Of a DNA stretch of 64,000 nucleotides, positions 8,098 through 16,117 are shown one piece after another; within the stretch, counting starts at the first letter, position 1, and each line of letters opens with the position of its first letter. The translations under genes were made by a program, and so were the position numbers. This DNA comes from Scatomonas sp963930955. Its GTDB lineage: Bacteria; Bacillota; Clostridia; Lachnospirales; Lachnospiraceae. The stretch lies in the NCBI GenBank assembly GCA_963930955.1, contig OZ006967.1, forward strand, positions 1,302,001 to 1,366,000. Reading direction: 5' to 3'. Under the pieces are notes generated by a model. That model was not told the DNA's origin. It saw nothing but the letters and a program-made list of their open reading frames with translations, and searched no databases.

Positions 8098-9042
8098 ATG
8101 TACGATGTAACAGCTTTGGGAGAGGTTTTGATTGATTTCACCCCCTGCGGGACCAGCGACGGGGGCAGAGCCCTGTTTGAACAGAATCCCGGGGGAGCTC
8201 CGGCCAATGTGCTGACCGCCCTGTCCAGACTGGGGCAGAAAACAGCCTTTATCGGCAAAGTGGGAGAGGATATGCACGGCCAGCTTCTGAAAGAGACTCT
8301 GGAGGCCTGCGGGGTGGATGTCCGGGGCCTGATTGTGGATCCCGCCTACTTTACTACCCTGGCTTTTGTGGCCTTGAAAAACGGGGAAAGAAGTTTTTCC
8401 TTTGCCAGAAAACCAGGAGCCGATACCCAGCTGACCCGGGAAGAAGTTAATCTGGATATTCTGAAAAATACCAGGATCTTTCACTGCGGTTCCCTTTCCC
8501 TGACGGATGAGCCGGCCAGGAGCGCCACCCTTTATGCGGTGCAGGCGGCTAAGGAGGCGGGGGCACTTATTTCCTATGACCCGAATTACAGGGCTCCTCT
8601 TTGGAAAAGCTCCCAGGAAGCAGTGGTCCATATGCGTTCTGTGATCCCTTACGTAGATATCATGAAAATCTCCGATGAAGAAACGCTTCTGCTTACCGAC
8701 CGGGAAAAACCGGAGGATGCGGCAGAGGCTCTGCTGGAACAGGGGGTTTCCTGCGTGGTGGTAACCCTGGGGGGAGACGGGGCCCTTATGAAAACCCGGA
8801 ATTTCTGCGTCAGAGAAAAAGGTAAGAAGCGGACTGTGGTGGATACCACAGGGGCAGGCGACTCTTTCTGGGGCGGCATTCTTTCCCGGTTTGCAGCTTC
8901 CGGAGCAAAGCCCGGAGAATTAACGGAAGAACAGGGAAAAGAATTTTTGCGCTTTGCGAATGCGGTAGCCGGGCTGTGTGTGGAACGCCGGGGCGGTATT
9001 CCCGCCATGCCTTCACTGGAGGAAGTGCTGAAGGAATTATGA
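8098..9042 (+). CDS. scrK: PfkB-family fructokinase
   Basis: Cytosolic ribokinase-fold sugar kinase of 314 residues, probably phosphorylating fructose to fructose-6-phosphate. Evidence is the N-terminal GEVLIDF and NPGGAPANVLTALSRLG motif (PfkB signature 1, residues about 28-50), KVGEDMHG, and the C-terminal DTTGAGDSFWGG (signature 2) with the catalytic Asp of GAGD. The GAPANVA-type motif and acidic loop are those of fructokinases, but 2-keto-3-deoxygluconate kinase is an alternative. GGGAGAAAATCTT precedes the ATG. The stop overlaps the next start as ATGA, coupling it to the radical SAM gene; a functional link between them is not evident. Confidence 0.88.
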   Translation: MYDVTALGEVLIDFTPCGTSDGGRALFEQNPGGAPANVLTALSRLGQKTAFIGKVGEDMHGQLLKETLEACGVDVRGLIVDPAYFTTLAFVALKNGERSFSFARKPGADTQLTREEVNLDILKNTRIFHCGSLSLTDEPARSATLYAVQAAKEAGALISYDPNYRAPLWKSSQEAVVHMRSVIPYVDIMKISDEETLLLTDREKPEDAAEALLEQGVSCVVVTLGGDGALMKTRNFCVREKGKKRTVVDTTGAGDSFWGGILSRFAASGAKPGELTEEQGKEFLRFANAVAGLCVERRGGIPAMPSLEEVLKEL

Positions 9043-10832
9043 AGATACTCCTGATCGCCGTCAATGCGAAATATATTCATTCCAATCTGGCGGTCTATTC
9101 TCTGAAGGCTTACGCGGAACAGCAGGGAGAGCAGGTTTCTCTGCTGGAATTTACCATCAATCAGCCGGAGGATCAGATCCTGCGGGAACTTTATCTGGCA
9201 AAGCCGGATGTGGCGGCTTTTTCCGTATATATCTGGAATGTGGAGCTGATACGGCAGCTGGTCCGGGATCTTCACCAGATTCTTCCGGAAACAGCTGTCT
9301 GGCTTGGGGGACCGGAGGTTTCCTGGGATAGCTGCCGGGTTCTGGAAGAATTTCCTTTCCTTTCGGGAATACTGAGGGGAGAGGGAGAAGAAAGCTTCCG
9401 CAGACTCTGCAGCTGTTACCGGAGAGGCGCGCCAGAAGAACTTTCCCAGGTTCCCGGGCTGGTATACCGGAATCCGGCAGGGAAACTGGAAGCTTCCAAA
9501 GAAGCAGATCTTCTGGAAATGGATCTCCTTCCTTTTCCCTATAGAGACCTGCAGGGATTTGAAAACCGGATCCTATATTATGAATCCAGCCGGGGCTGCC
9601 CTTTTTCCTGCAGTTACTGCCTGTCTTCCCTGGAGCGAAAGATGCGGTACCGGAGTCTGGATCTGGTATTCAGGGAACTGGATTTTTTTCTGGAACAAAA
9701 GGTCAGACAGGTAAAATTCGTGGATCGGACCTTTAATGCGGACAGGCGGCGGGCTCTGGCAATCTGGCGGTTTCTGCGGGAGCGGGATAATGGCGTGACC
9801 AATTTTCATTTTGAGATTGAGGCGGATCTTCTGGGAGAGGAAGAAATAAAACTGCTGTCCTCCCTGCGGCCGGGGCTGGTGCAGCTGGAGATCGGCGTGC
9901 AGACTACAAATCCCCGTACGCTGAAAGCGATCCGCCGGAATATGGATTTCGGGAAACTTTGCCGTAACGTGGAAAGCATCCGCAAATCCGGGAATATTCA
10001 TCAGCACCTGGATCTGATCGCCGGGCTGCCCCTGGAGAATCTGGAGAGCTTTGTCCGGTCTTTCTGTCAGGTCTATGCCCTGCATCCCCAGCAGCTGCAG
10101 CTGGGATTTCTGAAGGTCCTGAAGGGGACGCCTCTGGCGGGGGAAAGGGAGGAATGGGGAATACGGCATAAAAGCGCCGCCCCCTACGAAGTGCTGGGTA
10201 CCCGCTGGCTGGCGTATGGAGAGATCCTTCAGCTGAAGCTGGTGGAAGAAATGGTGGAAATTTATTATAACAGCGGCCAGTTCCGCAAGACCCTGGAGGC
10301 TGCGGAACCCTATTTTCAGGATCCCTATTCCTTCTACCGGAAACTGGGAGAGTTTTATGAGGCTAAAGGCTTGCTCAGCATTTCCCATACCAGAGTCCGC
10401 AGATATGAGATCCTGGGAGAATTTTTCGCGGAAGAGGTACCGGAGGCGGTTCCCCTGCTTCGGGAATGTATGATTTTTGACCTGTATGCCCGGGAAAACC
10501 TGAAAGCCAGACCGGCCTGGGCGGGCGAACAGCATCTGCCCAGAGAAGCCATCCGGAATTTTTACGAAGAAGAGGCAAAGCATCCGGATATCTTGAAGAA
10601 TTATCCGGAAAGGGACTGGCGGCAGCTGAAGTCCTTAACCCATCTGGAGGAATTCCGGGAAAACCTTCCGGGTTTTCCTTCCGGACAGAAATGGCTGCTA
10701 TTTAACTATGGGATCCCAGGCGGACTGGAAGGAAACGCCCGGATCCTGGATGTGACGGATCGTCTGGCCGGCAGACAGCCGCGGCAGGCGGATTTGAAAG
10801 AGAATCAAAAAGGAAAGGATGGGACTGCATGA
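9039..10832 (+). CDS. B12-binding-domain radical SAM protein (DUF4080 type)
   Basis: A 597-residue radical SAM enzyme. The N-terminal about 140 residues form a cobalamin-binding-like Rossmann domain (MKILLIAVNAKYIHSNLA, WLGGPEVS). The radical SAM core begins near residue 185 with YYESSRGCPFSCSYCLSS, whose CxxxCxxC ligates the 4Fe-4S cluster; EIGVQTTNP and DLIAGLPLE are later core motifs. The C-terminal third matches the DUF4080 tail seen in clostridial relatives. The canonical DxHxxG B12 motif is not evident, so cobalamin binding is doubtful. The true start is the ATG overlapping the fructokinase stop; the frame is open upstream but lacks a better start. Substrate unknown. Confidence 0.85.
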   Translation: MKILLIAVNAKYIHSNLAVYSLKAYAEQQGEQVSLLEFTINQPEDQILRELYLAKPDVAAFSVYIWNVELIRQLVRDLHQILPETAVWLGGPEVSWDSCRVLEEFPFLSGILRGEGEESFRRLCSCYRRGAPEELSQVPGLVYRNPAGKLEASKEADLLEMDLLPFPYRDLQGFENRILYYESSRGCPFSCSYCLSSLERKMRYRSLDLVFRELDFFLEQKVRQVKFVDRTFNADRRRALAIWRFLRERDNGVTNFHFEIEADLLGEEEIKLLSSLRPGLVQLEIGVQTTNPRTLKAIRRNMDFGKLCRNVESIRKSGNIHQHLDLIAGLPLENLESFVRSFCQVYALHPQQLQLGFLKVLKGTPLAGEREEWGIRHKSAAPYEVLGTRWLAYGEILQLKLVEEMVEIYYNSGQFRKTLEAAEPYFQDPYSFYRKLGEFYEAKGLLSISHTRVRRYEILGEFFAEEVPEAVPLLRECMIFDLYARENLKARPAWAGEQHLPREAIRNFYEEEAKHPDILKNYPERDWRQLKSLTHLEEFRENLPGFPSGQKWLLFNYGIPGGLEGNARILDVTDRLAGRQPRQADLKENQKGKDGTA

Positions 10833-10924
10833 ACCCGAAAAAGAGAAGGACGGCGGCGGCTGTCATTGCGATCATACTGGTGCTGGCCATGGTGGTGCCC
10901 CTGGTAGCGGGCGCCCTGTTCTGA
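10829..10924 (+). CDS. 31-residue single-pass membrane peptide
   Basis: Short ORF, MNPKKRRTAAAV then a hydrophobic stretch (AIILVLAMVVPLVAGALF). It has a positively charged N-terminus followed by one transmembrane helix to the very end. It begins by ATGA overlap with the radical SAM gene and ends 20 bases before the VanW gene, so it sits inside the operon. The clear positive-inside pattern and the tight coupling favour a real gene. Function unknown; it could be a small membrane regulator or assembly factor. Confidence 0.65.
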   Translation: MNPKKRRTAAAVIAIILVLAMVVPLVAGALF

Positions 10925-10944
10925 AAGAGAAAGGACGAATGCAT

Positions 10945-12387
10945 ATGAAAGCTTGGGGAGGGCTGCTTGCCGGGTCGGTTTTCGCGTTAGGCGCCTTTTT
11001 TCTGAACCTGGATCAGGTTCAGGCGGCGGACCCGGAAAGTGCCAGAGAAGGTGTATATATTGAAGATATTGATGTTTCCGGAATGAACCGGGAGGAAATC
11101 ACCCAGGCCCTTCAGACAAAATTGGGAGAATTGCAGCAGGACACAGTACAGCTGCTGGTTCAGGATACAACGGTCTCCGTTTCCGCAGGGGAACTGGGAC
11201 TGAACTGGTCTAATCCGGAAGTGGTGGAGGAAGCCCTGGAGCTGGGACAAAAGGGCAACGTACTGGAACGTTTCCGGACAGAAAGAGAGCTGGAGGAGCG
11301 GGGAACTTTTGTGCTGGAAATGGATCTGGCGGCGGATCCGGCGGCGGTGCGCAGTGTGATAGAGGGAAAATGCGTTTCCCTGGCCAAGGGAGCGGTCAAC
11401 CAGTATCTGGTTCATGAAGAGGACGGCTCTTTTTCCGTGGCGGGAGGAGAGGACGGCTTTTCCGTTAAGACAGAGGAAGCGGTGGATCAGCTGGCAGAGT
11501 ATATGGACCATCAGTGGCACGGAGGCCAGGGAGTCTTCCGGGTTCCCACGGAGCTTCAGAAAGCCAGTGGAGACGCCTCTCAGCTGGAGCAGGTCCGGGA
11601 TGTGCTAGGAAGCGGAAGTACAGAATATCAGATGAATAATGAGGGACGCAATACCAATGTGGCGGTGGGGACCGCCAAAGTCTCCGGAGTGACCCTCTAT
11701 CCGGGAGAAGAATTTTCCGTCCTGGATGCCATGATGCCCTTCTCTGCGGAAAACGGCTACGAGCCTGCGCCCTCCTATGAATCCGGCGCAGTGGTGGATA
11801 CCTTCGGAGGAGGAATCTGTCAGGTTTCCACTACTCTGTATCTGGCGGTGCTGGAAGCAGAGCTGGAGGTAACGGAGCGCTATTCTCATTCCATGCAGGT
11901 ACACTACGTGGATCCCTCTATGGATGCGGCCATTGCCGAGTACGCCAAGGATTTTAAATTTGTGAATAATACAGATGCCCCGATTTATATTGAGGGGGCA
12001 GCCGGCGGCGGAACTATTTCCTTTGTGATCTACGGCCGGGAAACAAGAGATCCAGCCAGATCTGTTACCTATGAAAGCGAAGTGGTTTCCGTGGAACCGA
12101 TCACAGATGTCCTGCAGGAAGACAGCAGCCTGCCTTTCGGGGAAATGTCTGTGGAGTACAGCGCCTATGAAGGCCTGACAGCTCGGCTGTGGAAGATCGT
12201 GACGGTAAATGGAGTAGAAGAATCCAGAGAAGAGGTGAATTCCAGTTCCTACCGCATGATTCCTAATATTTACAGTATCGGGACAGCCGGAGGCAGTTCG
12301 GAGGCTGTATCGGAACTGCAGTCGGCCATTGCCGGAGGCAGTATGGAAGAGGTTCAGGCAGTGATCGCCAGGTATCCGGCAGGATAA
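10945..12387 (+). CDS. VanW-family secreted protein with peptidoglycan-binding-like domain
   Basis: About 480 residues. An N-terminal signal sequence (residues 1-27, ending near VQAA) precedes a domain resembling PG_binding_4 (YIEDIDVSGMNREEITQAL onward, about 35-230). The VanW domain follows, with RNTNVAVGTAKVSGVTLYPGEEFS and the conserved GGGICQVSTTLY near residue 290. A G5-like tail closes the protein. VanW proteins are widespread in Firmicutes and presumably act at the cell wall; the name comes from vancomycin clusters but does not imply resistance. ATG 10939 and 10945 are both possible; AAAGGA at 10930-10935 is better spaced for 10945. Confidence 0.88.
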   Translation: MKAWGGLLAGSVFALGAFFLNLDQVQAADPESAREGVYIEDIDVSGMNREEITQALQTKLGELQQDTVQLLVQDTTVSVSAGELGLNWSNPEVVEEALELGQKGNVLERFRTERELEERGTFVLEMDLAADPAAVRSVIEGKCVSLAKGAVNQYLVHEEDGSFSVAGGEDGFSVKTEEAVDQLAEYMDHQWHGGQGVFRVPTELQKASGDASQLEQVRDVLGSGSTEYQMNNEGRNTNVAVGTAKVSGVTLYPGEEFSVLDAMMPFSAENGYEPAPSYESGAVVDTFGGGICQVSTTLYLAVLEAELEVTERYSHSMQVHYVDPSMDAAIAEYAKDFKFVNNTDAPIYIEGAAGGGTISFVIYGRETRDPARSVTYESEVVSVEPITDVLQEDSSLPFGEMSVEYSAYEGLTARLWKIVTVNGVEESREEVNSSSYRMIPNIYSIGTAGGSSEAVSELQSAIAGGSMEEVQAVIARYPAG

Positions 12388-12458
12388 GGAATCCGCCGGC
12401 GGTATTTTCATACAGAGGCGGCCGCAGATCCTGGGACAGAAAAGAACGGGAGGACAAC

Positions 12459-13448
12459 ATGAAAGTAGGAAAATTGCCGGAACCGGTTTTGATCCGTTCC
12501 ATTTTAAAACAGGTAGGACACAGGAGAAAGGAAGTGCTGGCCGGTCCATCGGTAGGAGTGGACTGCGCGGCTCTGGAACTGGCGCCGGGAGAGGTGCTGG
12601 TCATGTCCTCGGATCCCATTACCGGAACTGTGAAAGATATCGGAAGCCACTGCATCCATATTACAGCTAACGACCTGGCGGCTTCCGGGGCAGAGCCGCT
12701 GGGAGTGATGCTGACTGTACTGCTGCCGGAATCCGTAGAGGAGGCGGACATACGCAGAATGGTCCGGGAAGCAGAGGAAACCTGCAGGGAACTGAACATG
12801 GAAATCCTGGGCGGACATACAGAAATCACTCGAACGGTAAATCAGCCTTTAATCTCAGTAACCGGAGTGGGAAAGATTCCCCGGGAAGAACTTCTTAATC
12901 CGGCCCGGATCTGTCCGGGAATGGATCTGGTGATCAGCAAGTGGATCGGACTGGAAGCAACTTCTATTTTGGCAAAGGAGAGAGAAGAACAGCTGAGAAC
13001 CAGATTTTCTCCGGAATTTATCCGTACCGCCAGAGAGTTTGACCGGTATCTGTCTGTGGTTCCGGATGCTGCAGCCGCCAGAAAAGCCGGGGCTGCGGCA
13101 ATGCATGATATAACAGAGGGCGGCGTTTTCGGAGCATTCTGGGAGATGGCTTCCGCCGGAGGCGTGGGACTGGAAATTGATCTGCGGGCTGTACCCATCC
13201 GCCAGGAAACCATAGAAATCTGTGAGTTTTTCGGGGTGAACCCCTATCAGATTATGTCCAGCGGATCCATGATGATCGCCGCAGAGGACGGACAGAGGGT
13301 GGTGCGGGCCCTGAAGGACGCAGGGATTCCCGGCGCGGTGGTAGGACGGACTACGGAGGGGAACGCCAGGATCCTGCGCAACGGAGATGAAATCCGCTAT
13401 CTGGACAAACCGCAGCCCGATGAACTCTACCGGGCACTGGAGGAATAG
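12459..13448 (+). CDS. AIR synthase-related protein (HypE-like)
   Basis: A 329-residue member of the PurM/HypE/ThiL/SelD ATP-binding superfamily. Seen are SVGVDCAALELAPGEVLVMSSDPITG near the N-terminus, HITANDLAASGAEPLGVMLT (residues about 67-86, the ATP/Mg-binding region), GGHTEIT, and AAMHDITEGGVFGAFWEMASAGGVGLEID in the C-terminal domain. The sequence is closest in pattern to HypE, which dehydrates a carbamoyl group for NiFe-hydrogenase cyanide ligands. It lacks the HypE C-terminal Cys and no other hyp gene is nearby. The real function is therefore open. It is followed three bases later by trmL. Confidence 0.8.
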   Translation: MKVGKLPEPVLIRSILKQVGHRRKEVLAGPSVGVDCAALELAPGEVLVMSSDPITGTVKDIGSHCIHITANDLAASGAEPLGVMLTVLLPESVEEADIRRMVREAEETCRELNMEILGGHTEITRTVNQPLISVTGVGKIPREELLNPARICPGMDLVISKWIGLEATSILAKEREEQLRTRFSPEFIRTAREFDRYLSVVPDAAAARKAGAAAMHDITEGGVFGAFWEMASAGGVGLEIDLRAVPIRQETIEICEFFGVNPYQIMSSGSMMIAAEDGQRVVRALKDAGIPGAVVGRTTEGNARILRNGDEIRYLDKPQPDELYRALEE

Positions 13449-13451
13449 AAA

Positions 13452-13949
13452 ATGGCGCTGAATATCGTACTGCACCAGCCGGAGATTCCGGCTAACACGG
13501 GAAATATCGGGAGAACCTGCGTGGCTGCAGGAGCCAGGCTTCATCTGATCGAGCCCCTGGGCTTCCGGCTGAATGAAAAAATGATCCGCCGGGCAGGCAT
13601 GGATTACTGGGACAAGCTGGATGTGCGGACCTACATAGATTACGAAGATTTCCTTCAGCAGAATCCGGGAGCCAGGATCTATTATGCCACTACCAAAGCC
13701 AGGCAGCTCTATACGGAAGTCCGCTATGAGGAGGATTGCTATCTGATGTTCGGAAAAGAAAGTGCCGGGATTCCGGAAGAGATTCTGGTAAACCATCCGG
13801 ACACCTGTGTCCGGATTCCTATGCAGGAGGAAATCCGGTCTTTAAATCTGGCGAATTCTGTGGCCATTGTTTTATACGAAGCTTTAAGGCAGAATCAGTT
13901 TTTAAACCTGCAGGAAAAAGGACAGCTCCACCATCTTCGGTGGAGCTGA
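13452..13949 (+). CDS. trmL: tRNA (cytidine/uridine-34-2'-O)-methyltransferase
   Basis: SPOUT-fold enzyme of 165 residues that methylates the wobble ribose of certain leucine tRNAs using S-adenosylmethionine. Motifs: LHQPEIPANTGNIGRTCVA (residues about 7-25), LMFGKESAGIPEEIL, and the C-terminal knot IRSLNLANSVAIVLYEALRQ that binds the cofactor. The length and all three motifs fit TrmL/CspR. It lies immediately behind the HypE-like gene. Its last codons form part of a hairpin that separates it from the convergent histidine kinase gene. Confidence 0.95.
   Translation: MALNIVLHQPEIPANTGNIGRTCVAAGARLHLIEPLGFRLNEKMIRRAGMDYWDKLDVRTYIDYEDFLQQNPGARIYYATTKARQLYTEVRYEEDCYLMFGKESAGIPEEILVNHPDTCVRIPMQEEIRSLNLANSVAIVLYEALRQNQFLNLQEKGQLHHLRWS
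13923..13948 (-). terminator. Hairpin between convergent trmL and histidine kinase genes
   Basis: CAGCTCCACC and GGTGGAGCTG are a perfect 10-bp inverted repeat around ATCTTC. On the minus strand it is followed by TCCTTTTT, so it most likely terminates the mutS2/response regulator/kinase side; on the plus strand the T-run is poor. Confidence 0.75.
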
Positions 13950-13953
13950 TTAT

Positions 13954-15390
13954 TTAATGGCTTTTTGGGGAAGTGTTTTCCTGTTTGGCCAGATCCAGGG
14001 AGAAGACAAATTCCGTGCCGATTCCTTCTGTGCTGATAACATTGATGTTTTGTTTGTGGGCGCTGATGATCTCTCTGACAATGGACAGACCCAGGCCGGT
14101 GCCTTTTCGGTCCTTCCCCCGGGAAGCATCGATCTTGTAGAAGCGTTCCCAGATCTTAGAAAGGGAATTCCGGGGAATGCCGATGCCGTTGTCTTTTACG
14201 GAAACAAATACCTTGCCGTGGCGCTCGGTGGTCTCTATCCGGATGGTAGAGTTATTGGGACTGAATTTAATGGCATTGTCTATAAGATTGTAGAGTACCT
14301 GCTGGATTTTTATCATATCCGCAGATACATATAGTTTTTCCGCAGACAGAAGCAATTCGATAGAAATTCTTTTGGCGGTGCAGGTCCCTTCAAAGGAGGC
14401 GGCAGTGGTTTTGATAACCGTATTGATGTCAAAGTCTTTTATATCCAGGTAAAACCCTTTATTATCCATGCGGTTCAGGGCCAGCATGCTGCGGGTGAGC
14501 TTATTCAGCCGGTCTGTTTCAAAGAGTACAATATTCAGATATTTTTCCTGCATTTCCGGAGGAATGGTTCCGTCCAGGATGGCTTCTACGTAGCCTTTGA
14601 TAGAAGTCAGAGGAGAACGGAAGTCATGGGAAACATTGGCCACAAATTTTCGCTGATACTCATCCGTGCGTTTCAGCTCATCGGACATAAAATTTAAAGT
14701 CTGCGCCAGATACCCCATTTCATCGTTGGAGCGGCAGGGAATCTGATAATCCAGATTGCCGGAAGCATATTCCTGGGCGCCCCGGATGATTCTCTTTAAG
14801 GGACGGTAGATAAAGAAGAGCACCAGCACCAGAAAGAGAAAAAATACCAGGAAGAGGATCAGAAACAGCAGGTAAAACCTGGACAGCAGAAGTTCCCGGC
14901 TGGAGTAGATTTCATCCATGTCCATATGGATAGCCACGTAACCCCGGATATTTAAGTTGGAGGTAATAGGAACCATGATGCTCATAACATCCTGGTCAAA
15001 ATAGCCGAAAAAACGTCCGATGGTATAGTACCCGGAGCCAAGAGCCACCGGGTCGAAGTTTTCCAGAATTTCCGGAGATCCGGCGGAAACTTCCCCGGCG
15101 GTATCCAGAAGAATCTCCCCCTGGGGACTCAGAAGCCAGATCCGGGAATTCTGATACTGAGCCAGAGCGGTCAGCGTCTTATCCATATCCGCCAGAGAGT
15201 CTGCGTCCGAAATAAAGATGGCGTCCCGGGAAGAAGAGATCCGGTCTGCCTCCAGGTACAGCCTGCGGCTGGAAGACTCAATCAGTGCCTTTTCCACCAT
15301 GCGGGAGCCCAGGGTGGCGATCAGGATGAAGGAGGCGATCCCGATCAGTATGTAAGCCAGAAAAAATTTCCAGAACAGCCGCCGCTGCAT
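13954..15390 (-). CDS. Sensor histidine kinase
   Basis: Membrane-bound two-component sensor, 478 residues. Layout: transmembrane helix at about 9-29, an extracytoplasmic sensing domain (30-170), a second very hydrophobic helix (172-195), a HAMP linker, then HisKA with the phospho-accepting His 255 in FVANVSHDFRSPLTSIKGYV, and an ATPase domain with LIDNAIKFS (N box), DNGIGIP (G1) and GTGLGLSI (G2). The stop codon of the response regulator gene overlaps its start by one base, so the two form a pair. The signal is unknown; the neighbouring VanW gene is on the other strand and is not evidence for antibiotic sensing. Confidence 0.93.
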   Translation of the reverse strand: MQRRLFWKFFLAYILIGIASFILIATLGSRMVEKALIESSSRRLYLEADRISSSRDAIFISDADSLADMDKTLTALAQYQNSRIWLLSPQGEILLDTAGEVSAGSPEILENFDPVALGSGYYTIGRFFGYFDQDVMSIMVPITSNLNIRGYVAIHMDMDEIYSSRELLLSRFYLLFLILFLVFFLFLVLVLFFIYRPLKRIIRGAQEYASGNLDYQIPCRSNDEMGYLAQTLNFMSDELKRTDEYQRKFVANVSHDFRSPLTSIKGYVEAILDGTIPPEMQEKYLNIVLFETDRLNKLTRSMLALNRMDNKGFYLDIKDFDINTVIKTTAASFEGTCTAKRISIELLLSAEKLYVSADMIKIQQVLYNLIDNAIKFSPNNSTIRIETTERHGKVFVSVKDNGIGIPRNSLSKIWERFYKIDASRGKDRKGTGLGLSIVREIISAHKQNINVISTEGIGTEFVFSLDLAKQENTSPKSH

Positions 15391-16100
15391 CAGGATCTGA
15401 CCTCAAATTTGTAGCCGATGCCCCACACCGTGCTGATGGACCAGTTGGCATGATCTTTGATCTTCTCCCGGAGACGTTTGATATGCACATCCACCGTGCG
15501 GGTATCGCCGATATACTCGTAGCCCCAGATGTGATCCAGCAGCTGCTCCCTGGTGAAAACCTGGTTGGGGGAGGAGGCCAGAAAATACAGCAATTCCAGT
15601 TCCTTAGGGGGCATGTCCACATTTTCCCCTTTGTAGGTAACGGAATAGTTTGTCTGATTGATGACCAGATCCGGGTATTCCACATATTTTCCGTTAGTCT
15701 GGGAAGCGGCGGCTGTCTGAGCGGCCTGCGGCTGAAAACGCCGGAGCACCGCCTTGACCCGGGCTACCAGTTCCTTGGAATCAAAGGGCTTGATGATGTA
15801 ATCGTCCGCTCCCAGTTCCAGCCCCAGAACTTTGTCGAAAATCTCTCCTTTCGCGGAGAGCATGATAATAGGGAGGTTGGATTTGTGGCGGACCTCCCGG
15901 CAGACCTGGTAGCCGTCCATGCCGGGGAGCATCAGATCCAGAAGGATCAGATCGGGCTGAAAGGCGTCCAGCTCTTTCAGAGCCGCCTCTCCGTCGTTGA
16001 CAATCTGGCACTGGAAACATTCCTTGGTCAGATAAAGGGAGATCAGCTCCGCAATATTGTTATCATCATCTACGATGAGAATTTTCTGTTTGGAAACCAT
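15390..16100 (-). CDS. OmpR-family response regulator
   Basis: Two-domain transcription factor, 236 residues, partner of the adjacent kinase. The receiver domain (about 1-120) has the acidic pair DDD at 11-13, the phosphorylation site in PDLILLDLMLPGMDG (Asp about 56), the Thr/Ser switch in IIMLSAKG and the Lys of YIIKPF. The C-terminal winged helix (about 135-233) ends with DTRTVDVHIKRLREKI and TVWGIGYKF, the typical OmpR/PhoB pattern. It lies 17 bases downstream of mutS2 on the same strand. Confidence 0.94.
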   Translation of the reverse strand: MVSKQKILIVDDDNNIAELISLYLTKECFQCQIVNDGEAALKELDAFQPDLILLDLMLPGMDGYQVCREVRHKSNLPIIMLSAKGEIFDKVLGLELGADDYIIKPFDSKELVARVKAVLRRFQPQAAQTAAASQTNGKYVEYPDLVINQTNYSVTYKGENVDMPPKELELLYFLASSPNQVFTREQLLDHIWGYEYIGDTRTVDVHIKRLREKIKDHANWSISTVWGIGYKFEVRS

Positions 16101-16117
16101 GAAACCAATCCTTTCTG

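Noticed and set aside
9573..10583. 336-residue open frame on the minus strand
   Set aside because: Antisense of the radical SAM gene, low-complexity composition, no start signal.
10939..15390. VanW gene plus a nearby two-component system as a vancomycin resistance locus
   Set aside because: VanW-family proteins are common in susceptible Firmicutes, the two-component genes are on the other strand, and vanH, a ligase and vanX are absent.
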